Below are positions 8,580 through 20,370 of a DNA stretch of 64,000 nt, piece by piece. The notes beneath the pieces are model-generated. The model saw only the letters and a program-made list of their open reading frames with translations. It was not told the DNA's origin and made no database searches. Each line of letters begins with the position of its first letter. Position 1 is the first letter of the stretch. A program made the translations under genes and the position numbers. The DNA comes from Pararhizobium sp. YC-54 (GTDB taxonomy: Bacteria > Pseudomonadota > Alphaproteobacteria > Rhizobiales > Rhizobiaceae). The DNA is taken from the NCBI RefSeq assembly GCF_025847205.1, contig NZ_JAOYTH010000003.1:248001-312000 (forward strand), in the 5' to 3' direction.

Positions 8580-9122
8580 CTACGGCGCTGGTGAACGACC
8601 GTCCAAATGCCCGAACGCCGCCACCACATCCTCGTAAACCCCGCGTTTGAACGCCACGATCAGGTCCGGCAGCGCCTGCATCGGCTTCCAGGCCCATTCG
8701 TCGAATTCGGGCTCGTGGCCGCCGGGGGGCGGGTTGATGGCGATTTCGGATTCGTCGCCTTCGAAGCGGAAGGCAAACCAGCGCTGGGTCTGGCCGCGAT
8801 ATTTGCCCTTGAGGCCGATGCCGATCAGGTGGGCAGGCAGGTCGTAATTGATCCAGTCCGGCGCTTCGGCGATCAGCGATACGCTCGTCATGCCGGTTTC
8901 CTCGTAAAGCTCGCGATAGGCCGCCTTCAACGGGTCCTCGCCCTTGTCGATACCGCCCTGCGGCATCTGCCAGAGCTGCGCCGAGCCGTCATACTCGGAA
9001 TTGCCGATCGGAATGCGCCGTCCGGCCCAGACGAGACCGTCCCGGTTGAGCACCATGATACCGACACAAGGGCGATAAGGCAGGTCGTCGGCCTTTACCG
9101 GTTTCGATTTGTCCTTGCTCAT
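8580..9122 (-). CDS. rppH: RNA pyrophosphohydrolase RppH
   Basis: A 180-residue Nudix hydrolase that removes pyrophosphate from the 5' end of mRNA and so starts decay. The Nudix box is clear in [22 protein letters not shown] (two halves, residues about 60-82) with the REL-EE core. The N-terminal [21 protein letters not shown] and the internal W-QMPQGGI are characteristic of RppH/IalA. The ATG at 9122 was chosen because the protein then begins [10 protein letters not shown] as in relatives; the longer frame adds a low-complexity, non-family leader. It is the end of the deacetylase-ctpA-envC gene string. Confidence 0.95.
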   Translation of the reverse strand: MSKDKSKPVKADDLPYRPCVGIMVLNRDGLVWAGRRIPIGNSEYDGSAQLWQMPQGGIDKGEDPLKAAYRELYEETGMTSVSLIAEAPDWINYDLPAHLIGIGLKGKYRGQTQRWFAFRFEGDESEIAINPPPGGHEPEFDEWAWKPMQALPDLIVAFKRGVYEDVVAAFGHLDGRSPAP

Positions 9123-9183
9123 GCGAATTGCCCTTTTCTTGCTGCCTTGCGCGCCGGAACAGTGAGATCCGCGCAACCGTAGG

Positions 9184-10467
9184 CTATTGCTGTTGCGGGT
9201 CCTTGACGAGCGCCGAAACGCCGACAAATTCGATGCCGCGTGTGCTCGCCTCGTCCATCCACTGGGAAATGGCTTCGACGCTTTCATCGAAGGCCGAGGC
9301 AACGCCGATGGCGCCGCCGTTGCGCCTGGCGACGCGCTCCAGTTCATCGAGTTTCTTCAGGATCGCCGTGCGGTCGATCTGGTCATCGACGACCATGTCG
9401 GCAAATCCGTGCGGTACGCCGATCGTCCCGGCCAGCGTTCCGGTCAGCGTCTGCGCCGATGTCGCGTCGTCGAGGAAGAGCAGGCCGCGCCTGCCGATAT
9501 CGCGCATGACCGGCTCCAGCGCGTCCGCGTCCGAGAGAAAACGCCCACCGAGAAAATTCATGATACCGGTATAGTTGGTGATCTGGGCCAGCGAGGTGTG
9601 CAGCTCCGACAGGTTTTTCTTCGCGTCCAGCCCGACACGCAGCGTGTGCGGGCCGGGATTGTTATCCGGATAATCGAAGGGTTCGAACGGGACCTGCAGC
9701 AGGATTTCATGACCGGCGCGGCGCGCCTCCTGCATCCAGCGCTGCAGACTGTTGCCGGTCGCGGCAAAGGCCATGGTCACATCGGGGGAAAGCTGACGCA
9801 GGGCATTCTGGGTGCCCGTTTGGCTGAGCCCGAGGCCACCAACCACCAACGCAATGCGGATGCCGCGGGCGCCGGACCATGGCCGGGCATATTGATCCAT
9901 CGGCCGCAGCCCGTCCGGGCCGGTGACCGGCAGGCGTCCCTGTGGGCTATCTTCCAAAAGGTCGTCATTCGGGAAGGTCGCCAGGCGCGGGTCCTGACCC
10001 TTTGTCCGGCCGACTTCGATGAAGGCAGGGCCTTCGCCGTCGCGCTGCTTGGGAGAGAATTTGGTGACGATCGAACCGTCCTCGGTCAACGTCTCCTCGA
10101 CATGGGCGCCGGAGAGGGCACCGCTTGTCTTCTGCTGCTTGAGCTTGGTCTCGTTGGTGCCGGGTGTTGTCGCTGCCTTTTCACCCGTCTGCGCGGCGTC
10201 CGCCACGGTCTGCGTTTCCGGTGGGACGATCAGACCGGTCGGTTTCAGAACGGTCCATGCGGAAATGCCGATCAGCGCGAGGGCGCCGAGGCCAAGGGAC
10301 AGGCGGCCGAATGTCAGGCCCGATTTTTCAGCTTTGGAAGGGCGCGTCTTGCGGTTCTGACCAAGAGGAGCGTTGAGATCTGTTCCCAAGAGGGCCTCTG
10401 TCGATCTGAGTTGCGATGGCGGAAGCCTCACTGCACAATTCCTTAAATCGGAAATCGGCAGGGCCAA
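9184..10467 (-). CDS. Divergent polysaccharide deacetylase family protein
   Basis: A protein of up to 427 residues with a short cytoplasmic N-terminus, one membrane anchor ([21 protein letters not shown], residues about 58-78 with flanks), a variable linker, and a C-terminal domain from about residue 200 ([20 protein letters not shown] to the end) that belongs to the divergent polysaccharide deacetylase/YibQ family. Known relatives are periplasmic and sit beside the peptidoglycan hydrolase activator EnvC and CtpA, as here, so a role in cell-wall remodelling is inferred. Both candidate starts are TTG: 10467 (with AAGGGA upstream) and 10389 (giving [10 protein letters not shown], with AGAGG upstream). 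The shorter start resembles relatives as I recall them, so the true 5' end is uncertain. Confidence 0.85.
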   Translation of the reverse strand: MALPISDLRNCAVRLPPSQLRSTEALLGTDLNAPLGQNRKTRPSKAEKSGLTFGRLSLGLGALALIGISAWTVLKPTGLIVPPETQTVADAAQTGEKAATTPGTNETKLKQQKTSGALSGAHVEETLTEDGSIVTKFSPKQRDGEGPAFIEVGRTKGQDPRLATFPNDDLLEDSPQGRLPVTGPDGLRPMDQYARPWSGARGIRIALVVGGLGLSQTGTQNALRQLSPDVTMAFAATGNSLQRWMQEARRAGHEILLQVPFEPFDYPDNNPGPHTLRVGLDAKKNLSELHTSLAQITNYTGIMNFLGGRFLSDADALEPVMRDIGRRGLLFLDDATSAQTLTGTLAGTIGVPHGFADMVVDDQIDRTAILKKLDELERVARRNGGAIGVASAFDESVEAISQWMDEASTRGIEFVGVSALVKDPQQQ

Positions 10468-10490
10468 GGCGTTCCCTTAAGAATCGAAAC

Positions 10491-10516
10491 CGCCGCCCGG
10501 CCGGAGCCAGGCGGCG
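10491..10516 (-). terminator. Hairpin after ctpA
   Basis: CGCCGCC (10491-10497) pairs with GGCGGCG (10510-10516) just beyond the ctpA stop. On the minus strand it is followed by GTTTCGATTCTT. It could reduce read-through into the deacetylase gene. Confidence 0.35.
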
Positions 10517-10550
10517 AACAGTGTCAGGCTATCCGCATTCTCAGCGGATG

Positions 10551-11873
10551 TTACTTCTTCAGCTCGGCCTTTTCCGGATTGGCCGGGAAGGCCGGATCGG
10601 TTTTCTTGCCGCGCAGAAGGTCGAGCGCATAGTTCAGCTGCAGGTCGTCCTTGGTTTCCGGCGGGACGTAGGCAACCGAACCGGAGCCTTCATCATTCTC
10701 GTTCTGGCCCTTGATATGGCCGCGCAGGCTGGATTCGCTCGTCGTTTCCACCTTGCCGAGCAGTTCCGGCGGCAGCGGCTGTTCGACCTTGATATCCGGC
10801 GAGATACCGGTGCCCTGGATCGACTTGCCCGATGGCGTGTAATAGAGCGCGGTGGTCAGACGCAACGCGCCGGCTTCGCCGAGCGGGATGATCGTCTGAA
10901 CCGAGCCCTTGCCGAACGAGCGCGTACCGAGAACGGTGGCGCGCTTCAGGTCCTGCAGGGCGCCGGCAACGATTTCCGATGCAGAAGCCGAGCCGCCATT
11001 GACGAGCACGATCACCGGCTTGCCATCGGTCAGGTCGCCTGCCGTCGCATTGAAGCGGCGCGTCTCGTCGGGATTGCGGCCGCGGGTCGAAACCACTTCG
11101 CCACGCTCCAGGAAGGCGTCGGAGACGTTGATCGCCTGGTCGAGCAGACCGCCCGGGTTGAGGCGCAGGTCAAGCACATAGCCCTTCAGCTTATCAGCCG
11201 GGACCTGGGCCTGGATCTTTTCGATCGCGTTTCTCAGATCGTCATAAGTCTTTTCCGTAAACGAAATGACGCGGACATAGCCGACATCGTCTTCCGCGCG
11301 GAACTTGACGGCGCGCACGGCGATGATATCGCGGACGATCGTCAGTTCGATCGGCTTTTCAGCGCCCTTGCGCAGGATGGTCAGCTTGATCGGCTTGCCG
11401 ACGGCGCCGCGCATCTTGTCGACCGCTTCCTCGAGCTTGAGGCCGCGCACGTCAACGCCGTCGATCTTCGAAATGAAGTCGCCGGCAAGAACGCCTGCCT
11501 TGGCGGCCGGAGTGTCGTCGATCGGGCTCGTCACCTTGACGAGATCGTCTTCCATGGTGACTTCGATGCCGAGACCGCCGAATTCACCCTTGGTCTGGGT
11601 GCGCATGTCTTCCGCGTCGGTGGAATTCATGTAGCTGGAATGCGGATCGAGCGAAGAAAGCATGCCGTTGATGGCGTTCTCGATCAGCTTGTCGTCCTGC
11701 GGCGGCGTCACGTACTGGGCGCGCACACGCTCGAAAACATCGCCGAAGATCGACAGTTCGCGATAGGTCGACGGGTTAGCCGCGACGGCCGGGACGATGG
11801 AGGAATATACAACGCCCGTGGCCGCTGCACCCATGAGTGCCCCGACCAGAACAAGTGACGTTCTACGAATCAT
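10551..11873 (-). CDS. ctpA: S41 family C-terminal processing peptidase CtpA
   Basis: A 440-residue periplasmic serine protease with an N-terminal signal or anchor (MIRRTSLVLVGALMGAAATGV), a PDZ domain (GLGIEVTMEDDLVKVTSP ... AGDFISKIDGVD, residues about 90-165) and a tail-specific protease domain. The catalytic Ser lies in NGGSASASEIVAGAL and the catalytic Lys in TRSFGKGSVQT. CtpA enzymes trim envelope proteins and, in several bacteria, control peptidoglycan hydrolases. The ATG at 11873 gives the signal sequence; the longer frame to 12032 overlaps the upstream gene heavily. Its start overlaps the envC-like stop by 11 bases, consistent with one operon. Confidence 0.95.
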   Translation of the reverse strand: MIRRTSLVLVGALMGAAATGVVYSSIVPAVAANPSTYRELSIFGDVFERVRAQYVTPPQDDKLIENAINGMLSSLDPHSSYMNSTDAEDMRTQTKGEFGGLGIEVTMEDDLVKVTSPIDDTPAAKAGVLAGDFISKIDGVDVRGLKLEEAVDKMRGAVGKPIKLTILRKGAEKPIELTIVRDIIAVRAVKFRAEDDVGYVRVISFTEKTYDDLRNAIEKIQAQVPADKLKGYVLDLRLNPGGLLDQAINVSDAFLERGEVVSTRGRNPDETRRFNATAGDLTDGKPVIVLVNGGSASASEIVAGALQDLKRATVLGTRSFGKGSVQTIIPLGEAGALRLTTALYYTPSGKSIQGTGISPDIKVEQPLPPELLGKVETTSESSLRGHIKGQNENDEGSGSVAYVPPETKDDLQLNYALDLLRGKKTDPAFPANPEKAELKK

Positions 11874-13302
11874 TGCGTGCCTTTCCGGTGTCTGCTGCGG
11901 TCCACCATGGTCGGGAATCAACCGGTTTTCCGTCTTTCCTGAATTCAATGTAAAGCGTCGGACGCTCGGTTTCCAGCGCCAATGCAGTGGCGCTCGCCAC
12001 TCTTTTGTTACCCATCGTGCCGAGTGGCTCACCGGCGACGACGAATTGGCCCTGCTGCACTGTTACGCCTTCCAAACCAGACAGGACGACATGATAGCCG
12101 TCGCCGGGATTGAGAATGATCATCTGGCCGTAGCTGCGAAACGTACCGGCAAAAACGATCCAGCCATCCGATGGCGCTGTCACCAAAGCCCCTGCATTGG
12201 TCTCGAGCATCATTCCCTGGAGCGAATGCCCCGTGCCGTCGGCATCGCCGAACTTGCGCAGGATCGATCCGGCAACCGGAAGCGCGAGCTTTTTCTGCAG
12301 GTCCGAAAACGCATATGCAGGCGCAATGCGGTTTTTGTCGGGCGTCGTGCTGTTTGCCAGTTCGCGGGCTTCAGCGCGCTGCGCTTCCGACATCAGCCGG
12401 CGGTTTTCCTCTTCGGCCTTGGCGGCCGCTGCCGCATCGCGCGCCGAGGCGATTTCGCTCTCGATCGAGCCGATCAGCCCTTCAAGGCTGGTTGCCTGGG
12501 CTGCAAGCTGTTCGGCCTTGCGCCGTTCGGAGGCGAGTTCAGTGGCGCTACGCTGCTTCAGTTTCTGTTTTTCGACAATCAGCATGTTCATGCGCCGCTC
12601 TTCTTCGAGCCGCGCCGTCATGTCGTCGCCAAGCGCCTGTTTCTGGGCGATGATTTCCTTGCGAACACCGGCAAGAGCCTTGAGATCGGCGGAAAGGTTT
12701 TCCGTCTCGTGACGGATGCCGGGGACCACAGCGCCGAGCAGGATGGCGCTGCGCACGGAGGCCAGCGCATCTTCCGGCGTCACGAGCAGCGCCGGCGGTG
12801 GATTGCGTCCCATCCGCTGCAGCGCCGCCAGAACTTCGGCAAGCACCCCGCGCCGCGCCCGCAGCGATGCGTGCACCGCATCCTCCTTCGTCCGCAAGGT
12901 GGCGAGCTTCTCCTCGCCATCAACGATCTGCTGTTCCAGCGCCTTGCGCTTTCCAGCCGAGTCGACAAGTGCGGCCCGCAACGATTCACTGGTTTTCTCC
13001 AGTTCCGCGATCCCGGCCTGCAATTGGGCGGCGCGATCGTTGGAAAGCGTAATGGTCTTCGACAGCGCTTCCAATTCGCTGCGGGTACTGTCGCGTTTCA
13101 CGGCAAGATCGGCTGTGGGATCCGGTTGCGCTGGAGCTTGTTCAGTGGTTCCTTGCGGATTTTGGTCCGTCGCCTCTGCAGTCTGAGCCTGCGCGTCGGC
13201 GGCCAGAAGAAGCCCGCAGGCCAGCATGCCCGCGCGAAACCAGAGCCATCCGGTTTTTTCCGGCCGGCCATTCCTCCTCCGCTTTGCCGCGTCTGTTGTC
13301 AT
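11863..13302 (-). CDS. Murein hydrolase activator EnvC-like (degenerate LytM/M23)
   Basis: A 479-residue exported protein: basic N-terminus and hydrophobic signal (GMLACGLLLAADAQAQ), a long coiled coil with alternating charged repeats from about residue 55 to 320, then a C-terminal M23/LytM domain (GDADGTGHSLQGMMLETNAGALVTAPSDG and GYHVVLSGL). Active M23 enzymes need an HxxxD and an HxH motif; here the first is broken and only one His of the second remains, so it should be catalytically dead. That is the hallmark of EnvC, which activates amidases at the septum. The neighbours ctpA and the deacetylase-like gene support a cell-wall role. Confidence 0.88.
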   Translation of the reverse strand: MTTDAAKRRRNGRPEKTGWLWFRAGMLACGLLLAADAQAQTAEATDQNPQGTTEQAPAQPDPTADLAVKRDSTRSELEALSKTITLSNDRAAQLQAGIAELEKTSESLRAALVDSAGKRKALEQQIVDGEEKLATLRTKEDAVHASLRARRGVLAEVLAALQRMGRNPPPALLVTPEDALASVRSAILLGAVVPGIRHETENLSADLKALAGVRKEIIAQKQALGDDMTARLEEERRMNMLIVEKQKLKQRSATELASERRKAEQLAAQATSLEGLIGSIESEIASARDAAAAAKAEEENRRLMSEAQRAEARELANSTTPDKNRIAPAYAFSDLQKKLALPVAGSILRKFGDADGTGHSLQGMMLETNAGALVTAPSDGWIVFAGTFRSYGQMIILNPGDGYHVVLSGLEGVTVQQGQFVVAGEPLGTMGNKRVASATALALETERPTLYIEFRKDGKPVDSRPWWTAADTGKARNDS

Positions 13303-13474
13303 TCCGTCATTCGCTGTCGGTACCCTGTCCAGGAAAACCCTACGCTGATTTGGCCATTGCCGCCAACAGCCATCCCCGGCAATTGCGGCATCGCCATGAC
13401 AGCTTTAGCGGATTGCTTGGCCGACATGCCTCAAGGTTGGCGCGCCGGCTTTCTGCGGAACCTGTCCCGGAGAT

Positions 13475-13957
13475 TCAAACCCGATGATAGGGATGGCCTG
13501 AAAGGATGGTGACGGCGCGATAAAGCTGTTCTGCGATCAGGATGCGCACCAACTGATGCGGCCAGGTCATCTTGCCGAGGCAAATGACAGCATCGGCCTT
13601 GGCGTGAAGGGCGGGATCAAGCCCGTCGGCGCCGCCGATGGCAATTGTCAGGTCGCGCTTGCCGCTGTCGCGGAAGGAGCCGATGAGGGACGCGAAACCT
13701 TCGGAATCCAGCGCCTTGCCGCGTTCGTCGAGCAGGATGAGAAGGCTGGCGTCGGGCAGGGATTTTTCGAGCTGGGCCGCCTCTTCGCGCTTGCGCGTAT
13801 CGGCGCTTGAACCGCGGCTTTCGGGAACTTCGGCAATACGCGAAAGCTCAAGGCCGATTGCGGGGCCGGCCTTGGCGAAGCGGTCGAGATAACGGGCCGC
13901 AAGATCCTTTTCCGGGCCAGCCTTGAGGCGCCCGACGGCAAAGAGGCCAACCCGCAT
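13475..13957 (-). CDS. rlmH: 23S rRNA (pseudouridine1915-N3)-methyltransferase RlmH
   Basis: A 160-residue SPOUT methyltransferase that modifies helix 69 of 23S rRNA in the assembled 70S ribosome. It begins MRVGLFAVGRLKAGPE, contains the SAM-binding knot region with LLDERGKALDSEGFA and IAIGGADGLDP, and closes with MTWPHQLVRILIAEQLYRA and HPYHR, the conserved C-terminus. Length is as expected. It follows rsfS on the same strand after a 200-base gap with no gene. Confidence 0.96.
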   Translation of the reverse strand: MRVGLFAVGRLKAGPEKDLAARYLDRFAKAGPAIGLELSRIAEVPESRGSSADTRKREEAAQLEKSLPDASLLILLDERGKALDSEGFASLIGSFRDSGKRDLTIAIGGADGLDPALHAKADAVICLGKMTWPHQLVRILIAEQLYRAVTILSGHPYHRV

Positions 13958-14159
13958 GTCAGTTCCTTAATCCTTGTCGCGCCGATGGCAGCGTCGCCGT
14001 CATATCCGCCGATGGCGGGCACATTCTTTCCCGCTCAGCGGGGCGCTGATGCCGGACTTCATTCTGCAAATGGCCGCAATCGGATAACCCGTCCCGCACG
14101 GCCATTGCAGGATCCAAATGTGCACTGCCGCTCAAGCACCCAACAAGGGCGCCGGATGC

Positions 14160-14606
14160 TCAGTGCAATGTGCCGTCTTCCATGTCCGGCGCGGCCCACA
14201 TCTTCTCGATGTTGTAGAACTCGCGGATTTCCGGGCGGAATACGTGGACGATGATGTCGCCGCCGTCGATCAGCACCCAGTCGCCGGTCTCCAGACCTTC
14301 GACGCGGGCATTGCCCTGGCCACCGTCCTTGAGGTCGGTGATCAGGTGATCGGCGATCGCCATGACATGCCTGCTCGACCGCCCCGAGACCACGACCATG
14401 TAGTCTCCCAGCGCTGATTTGCCGGCAATGTTGATGGTGACAATATCTTCTGCCTTCGAGTCCTCGAGACTGCCGAGAACCAGGTGAAGAGCACGGGTAG
14501 CGGCTTCGTCGCTACGTTCCGGGCTTTGCGGGAAAATGCGAGTGACATTTCCCTTCGCGTGTACTGTTGTCAGGGTTTTTCCTTTCCAGGTGAACAGAAC
14601 AGGCAT
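14160..14606 (-). CDS. rsfS: Ribosome silencing factor RsfS
   Basis: About 148 residues from the ATG at 14606. The family core runs from residue 25 to 130: LHLVLGSLEDSKAEDIVTIN, SALGDYMVVVSGRSSRHV, ARVEGLETGDWVLIDGGDIIVHVF and REFYNIEKMW. RsfS binds ribosomal protein L14 and blocks subunit joining under starvation. The start is uncertain: relatives begin close to TTVHAKGNV, which would need a non-ATG start inside the frame, and a longer frame goes to 14654. It sits between nadD and rlmH, the usual bacterial order. Confidence 0.93.
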   Translation of the reverse strand: MPVLFTWKGKTLTTVHAKGNVTRIFPQSPERSDEAATRALHLVLGSLEDSKAEDIVTINIAGKSALGDYMVVVSGRSSRHVMAIADHLITDLKDGGQGNARVEGLETGDWVLIDGGDIIVHVFRPEIREFYNIEKMWAAPDMEDGTLH

Positions 14607-14712
14607 GGCGCGATTCGAATGTCGGTCGAACCGCACCCTAAATGTAGGCACCAATGCCCCAAGGTTTCAAGACGTGAGAAGTAAATGACGGTTATTCATT
14701 GCTTGCACGCCG

Positions 14713-15330
14713 TCATGATTTTGCCCGCAGCGCCGTGGAGCTCAGCGGTGAACGTGGTCCGTGAATGAAGGTCCAGGCGGGGGCCCCGCGCCATGCGAGA
14801 CTTGCCGCATGCGCTTCGTCGATGCGCGCATAATCAAAGGTTTTTGCCATCTTCGAGGACAGATAGGACAGCGTGTCGCCGGGCCGGTCGATGACGGCGA
14901 TAGGGAAGGTGCAGGCGATTTTCTGCCAGTCCTGCCAGAGATGGAAATTCTTCAGATTGTCGGCACCCATGATCCACACGAAGCGGATACTGCGGTTGCG
15001 CTCACGGATCTTTTCCAGCGTGCGGGCCGTGTAACTCTGGCCGAGCGATTGTTCGAACGCCGTCACCTTGATGCGTGGATCCTGGGTGATTTTCTCGCTG
15101 AGTGCAATCCGTTCAGCGAGTGGGGCAAGATGGTTACGGCTCTTCAGCGGATTGCCGGGTGTCACCATCCACCAGAGCTGGTCGAGGCCAAGCCGGCGCA
15201 GCGCGATATCGGCAACGAGCACATGGCCTTCATGCGGCGGATTGAACGAGCCGCCGAACAGCCCGACGGTCATGCCGCGCGCGACATGGGGCATTTTCAG
15301 GTAGAACGGATTAACGTCGCCCGGCTGCAC
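14713..15330 (-). CDS. nadD: Nicotinate-nucleotide adenylyltransferase NadD
   Basis: A 205-residue enzyme that joins nicotinate mononucleotide and ATP in NAD synthesis. The nucleotidyltransferase signature GLFGGSFNPPHEGH lies at residues 23-36, and the family motifs WWMVTPGNPLK, IMGADNLKNFHLW and SSTALRAK follow. The start is a GTG at 15330, two bases from the proA stop, so it is read as part of the obgE-proB-proA-nadD string. A start further in (MPHVARGMTVGLFGG) is possible. Confidence 0.95.
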   Translation of the reverse strand: MQPGDVNPFYLKMPHVARGMTVGLFGGSFNPPHEGHVLVADIALRRLGLDQLWWMVTPGNPLKSRNHLAPLAERIALSEKITQDPRIKVTAFEQSLGQSYTARTLEKIRERNRSIRFVWIMGADNLKNFHLWQDWQKIACTFPIAVIDRPGDTLSYLSSKMAKTFDYARIDEAHAASLAWRGAPAWTFIHGPRSPLSSTALRAKS

Positions 15331-15331
15331 C

Positions 15332-16612
15332 TTACGGCCGGACCTGACCGGTGCCGCGCACCCTGTATTTGAACGAGGTCAGTTGCTCGACGCCGACGGG
15401 GCCGCGTGCATGCATCTTGCCGGTGGCAATGCCGATCTCGCCGCCCATGCCGAATTCGCCGCCATCGGCAAACTGGGTGGAGGCATTGTGCAGCAGGATG
15501 GCCGAATCGACTTCGGCAAAGAAGCGCTCGACCACGACCGGATTCTCGGCAATGACCGCTTCGGTATGAGCCGACGACCAGGACGCAATGTGATCGATGG
15601 CCCCGCCGATCCCATCCACCAGCGTCACCGAAATGATCGCATCGAGATATTCCGTCGCCCAGTCCTCTTCGGTCGCCGCAATCAATCCCGGCACCATGGC
15701 GCGGATGTCTTCGCTTGCCCGAACCTCGCAGCCGGCATCGCGAAGGGCGGTAATCAGCGGCAGGACGAATGTGTCTTTCGCGTTGCGGTCGATCAGCAGC
15801 GTCTCGGCCGAACCGCAAATGCCGGTGCGGCGCATCTTGGCGTTGACGACGATCTTCTTCGCCATGTCCAGATCGGCAGACGCATCGACATAGACGTGGC
15901 AGAGACCTTCGAGATGGGCAAAGACCGGCACGCGCGCCTCGTTCTGGACGCGGGCGACAAGGCTCTTGCCGCCACGCGGAACGATGACGTCGATTGTGCC
16001 GCCAAGGCCGGTCAGCATGGCGCCGACGGCCGAACGGTCGGCGACGGGAACCATCTGGATCGCATGCTCCGGAAGCCCGGCATCCTTCAGGCCCTGCACC
16101 ATGCAGGCATGGATCGCCTGCGACGAATGCAGACTGTCCGATCCGCCGCGCAGGATGACGGTATTGCCTGCCTTGAGGCAGAGCGCGCCCGCGTCCGCCG
16201 TAACGTTCGGGCGGCTTTCATAGATGACGCCGATGACGCCGAGCGGCGTGCGCACGCGTTCGATATGCAGGCCGTTGGGACGATCCCATTCGGCAATGAC
16301 GTCGCCCACAGGGTCGGGCAGTTCGGCGATCGCACGGATGGCATTGGCCATGTCGAGCACGCGGTTTTCCGACAGGGTCAGGCGGTCGAGGAAGGAGGCG
16401 GCAACGCCGGTTTCGCGCGCGTTTTCCAGGTCAAGCGCGTTGGCTGCAAGGATGTCGTCCTTGCGGGCGACGATGTTGCTGGCCATGCTGATGAGGGCTG
16501 CATGCTTGCGCTCGGCAGATGCCGTGGCGAGCGGCCGGCTGGCGGCGCGGGCCTGGCGACCGATCACCGCCATCAATTCCTGGATTTCTTTCTTTCGCGC
16601 ATCGTCAAGCAT
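15332..16612 (-). CDS. proA: Gamma-glutamyl phosphate reductase ProA
   Basis: A 426-residue NADPH-dependent reductase making glutamate-5-semialdehyde, the second step of proline synthesis. It is an aldehyde-dehydrogenase-fold enzyme: the catalytic Cys lies in [16 protein letters not shown], and the family signatures [13 protein letters not shown] and [22 protein letters not shown] are present. Length is typical. The ATG overlaps the 3' end of proB by 8 bases, which suits the known ProB-ProA channelling of the unstable intermediate. Confidence 0.97.
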   Translation of the reverse strand: MLDDARKKEIQELMAVIGRQARAASRPLATASAERKHAALISMASNIVARKDDILAANALDLENARETGVAASFLDRLTLSENRVLDMANAIRAIAELPDPVGDVIAEWDRPNGLHIERVRTPLGVIGVIYESRPNVTADAGALCLKAGNTVILRGGSDSLHSSQAIHACMVQGLKDAGLPEHAIQMVPVADRSAVGAMLTGLGGTIDVIVPRGGKSLVARVQNEARVPVFAHLEGLCHVYVDASADLDMAKKIVVNAKMRRTGICGSAETLLIDRNAKDTFVLPLITALRDAGCEVRASEDIRAMVPGLIAATEEDWATEYLDAIISVTLVDGIGGAIDHIASWSSAHTEAVIAENPVVVERFFAEVDSAILLHNASTQFADGGEFGMGGEIGIATGKMHARGPVGVEQLTSFKYRVRGTGQVRP

Positions 16613-17774
16613 GAGCGTCGCTCCTCACTGCATCCGTCTCCCGCTTGGCGGACGCGGTCATCACCATGTCGTCCCGATGCACCATGGCGGCCCGTCCGGC
16701 ATAACCGAGAATAACGGCAATTTCCGCCGATTTCTTGCCGGCGATCTGACGGGCTTCGTCGGCATCGTAACCCGCCAGTCCGCGGGCAATTTCGCGGCCT
16801 TCAGCACTGAGGATGGCAATTGTATCGCCGCGGCTGAACGATCCGGTAACCTGGCGGACGCCGGCCGGGAGCAGGCTCTTGCCGGACCGCAACGCGGCTT
16901 CAGCACCGGTATCGATGGCAAGGGTGCCAGCCGGCAGCAACTGTCCGGCAATCCAGGTTTTTCGCGCGGTGACCGGCGAACCGGATGGCGCGAACCAGGA
17001 GGAGCGGGCGCCTTCACCGATCGCCGACAGCGGATGATCGACTTTTCCAGATGCGATGATCATGGCGCAGCCGGCACCGGTGGCAATCTTGCCGGCATCG
17101 ATCTTGGTGCGCATGCCGCCGCGCGACAATTCGGACGCGGCGCCCCCTGCCATCGCCTCGATCTCCGGGGTGATCTCCGCGATGGTCTCGAGGAAACGGG
17201 CATCGGGATTAAGATGCGGCGGGGCCGTGTAGAGCCCGTCGATATCGGAAAGAAGCACCAGCAGGTCGGCGCCGGTCATGGTGGCGACGCGGGCAGCGAG
17301 CCGGTCATTGTCACCGTAGCGGATTTCGGTCGTGGCGACGGTATCGTTCTCGTTGATGATCGGCACGGCACCCATCTTCAAAAGCTGGCTGATCGTGGCG
17401 CGGGCGTTGAGATAACGGCGTCGCTCTTCTGTATCGCCAAGCGTCAGCAGGATCTGGCCGGCAACGATCTCGTCCGCTGAAAGGCTTTCCGACCAGGCGC
17501 GGGCAAGCGCGATCTGACCGACGGCGGCGGCTGCCTGGCTTTCCTCCAGTTTCAACGCACCGGGGGCGAGATCCAGCACCGAACGCCCGAGCGCAATGGC
17601 GCCGGACGAGACGACGAGAACATCGACACCCTTGGCTCTGAGTGCCGCAATATCGGCGCACATGGCGTTCAGCCATTGTTTCTTCAGGCCCGTCTTGCGA
17701 TCCACAAGCAGGGCAGAGCCGATCTTGATCACAATCCGGCGGTATTTTTCCAGCGGTTTGCGGTGCGCCGTCAT
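16605..17774 (-). CDS. proB: Glutamate 5-kinase ProB
   Basis: A 389-residue kinase for the first, feedback-controlled step of proline synthesis. The amino acid kinase domain runs from residue 12 ([14 protein letters not shown]) to about 260, with [30 protein letters not shown] and [20 protein letters not shown]-terminal PUA domain (residues about 285-370) includes [19 protein letters not shown]. The ATG at 17774 ([13 protein letters not shown]) is two bases after the obgE stop; the longer frame runs into obgE and is unlikely. Confidence 0.96.
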   Translation of the reverse strand: MTAHRKPLEKYRRIVIKIGSALLVDRKTGLKKQWLNAMCADIAALRAKGVDVLVVSSGAIALGRSVLDLAPGALKLEESQAAAAVGQIALARAWSESLSADEIVAGQILLTLGDTEERRRYLNARATISQLLKMGAVPIINENDTVATTEIRYGDNDRLAARVATMTGADLLVLLSDIDGLYTAPPHLNPDARFLETIAEITPEIEAMAGGAASELSRGGMRTKIDAGKIATGAGCAMIIASGKVDHPLSAIGEGARSSWFAPSGSPVTARKTWIAGQLLPAGTLAIDTGAEAALRSGKSLLPAGVRQVTGSFSRGDTIAILSAEGREIARGLAGYDADEARQIAGKKSAEIAVILGYAGRAAMVHRDDMVMTASAKRETDAVRSDAHA

Positions 17775-17775
17775 G

Positions 17776-19729
<1,954 letters not shown>

Positions 19730-19739
19730 CAGAAGAGGA

Positions 19740-19768
19740 AAGGCCCGCGATATCCTTGCGCGGGCCTT
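19740..19768. terminator. Bidirectional terminator
   Basis: AAGGCCCGCG (19740-19749) pairs with CGCGGGCCTT (19759-19768), followed by CATTCGTTTA on the plus strand and preceded by A-rich sequence. It separates the convergent nuclease-like gene and GNAT gene. Confidence 0.75.
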
Positions 19769-19788
19769 CATTCGTTTACGGCTGGCGT

Positions 19789-20370
19789 TTACGGCTTGCG
19801 CAGGCCGTCCGCCGTGATCATCGTTTCGATGTGGCTGACCATGCCATGGCGCGCCAGCGCATAGATCTCGGAGCAGCCGGTGATCTCGAAGCCGAGCTTC
19901 TTTTGCAGCTTCAGCGATCCCGCATTGTCGGCAAAGACGCCGGAATGCAGGACCGTGCCGGGCATGCGCCGGAAGAACCGCTCCATCGCCGCATAGGCCG
20001 CTTCACTGGCGTAGCCGCGGTTCCAGTAATAGCGGTTCAACCAGTAGCCGAGGTTCCATTGACCGTGGCGAAGCTCGATGCCGACGCAGCCGATATGGAC
20101 GTCGTCGCCGGTGGTGATCGCCAGTGTCCAGCCGGCGATCAGCCCCGAACCCTGCCGGATCAGCCAGTCGAGCGCATCCTGCCGGTGATAGGGCACCGAC
20201 ACCCGTGCCAGCATGCGCGAGACCTGGTAATCGCCAAGCGATTGAGCCACCGCATCCGCATCGGACAGCCGGTGCGGGCGCAAGGTCAGCCGCGCGGTTT
20301 CGATGACCGGGCAGGGGCCGGGATCGGGACGGGCCGCAATCCTCGGCCGTTCAACGAGATGGGCGGTCAT
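19789..20370 (-). CDS. GNAT family N-acetyltransferase (RimJ/RimL type)
   Basis: A 193-residue acetyltransferase starting at the ATG at 20370. It opens with a short linker and then TARLTLRPHRLSDADAV, the standard first strand of RimJ-like enzymes. It continues with WNLGYWLNRYYWNRGYASEA (acetyl-CoA binding region near residue 110-130) and NAGSLKLQKKLGFEITG, the usual asparagine-containing helix. Substrate unknown: protein N-termini, amino acids or antibiotics are all possible. It overlaps the preceding GNAT gene by four bases and the two proteins are recognisably related, so the pair looks like a tandem duplication within one operon. Confidence 0.88.
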   Translation of the reverse strand: MTAHLVERPRIAARPDPGPCPVIETARLTLRPHRLSDADAVAQSLGDYQVSRMLARVSVPYHRQDALDWLIRQGSGLIAGWTLAITTGDDVHIGCVGIELRHGQWNLGYWLNRYYWNRGYASEAAYAAMERFFRRMPGTVLHSGVFADNAGSLKLQKKLGFEITGCSEIYALARHGMVSHIETMITADGLRKP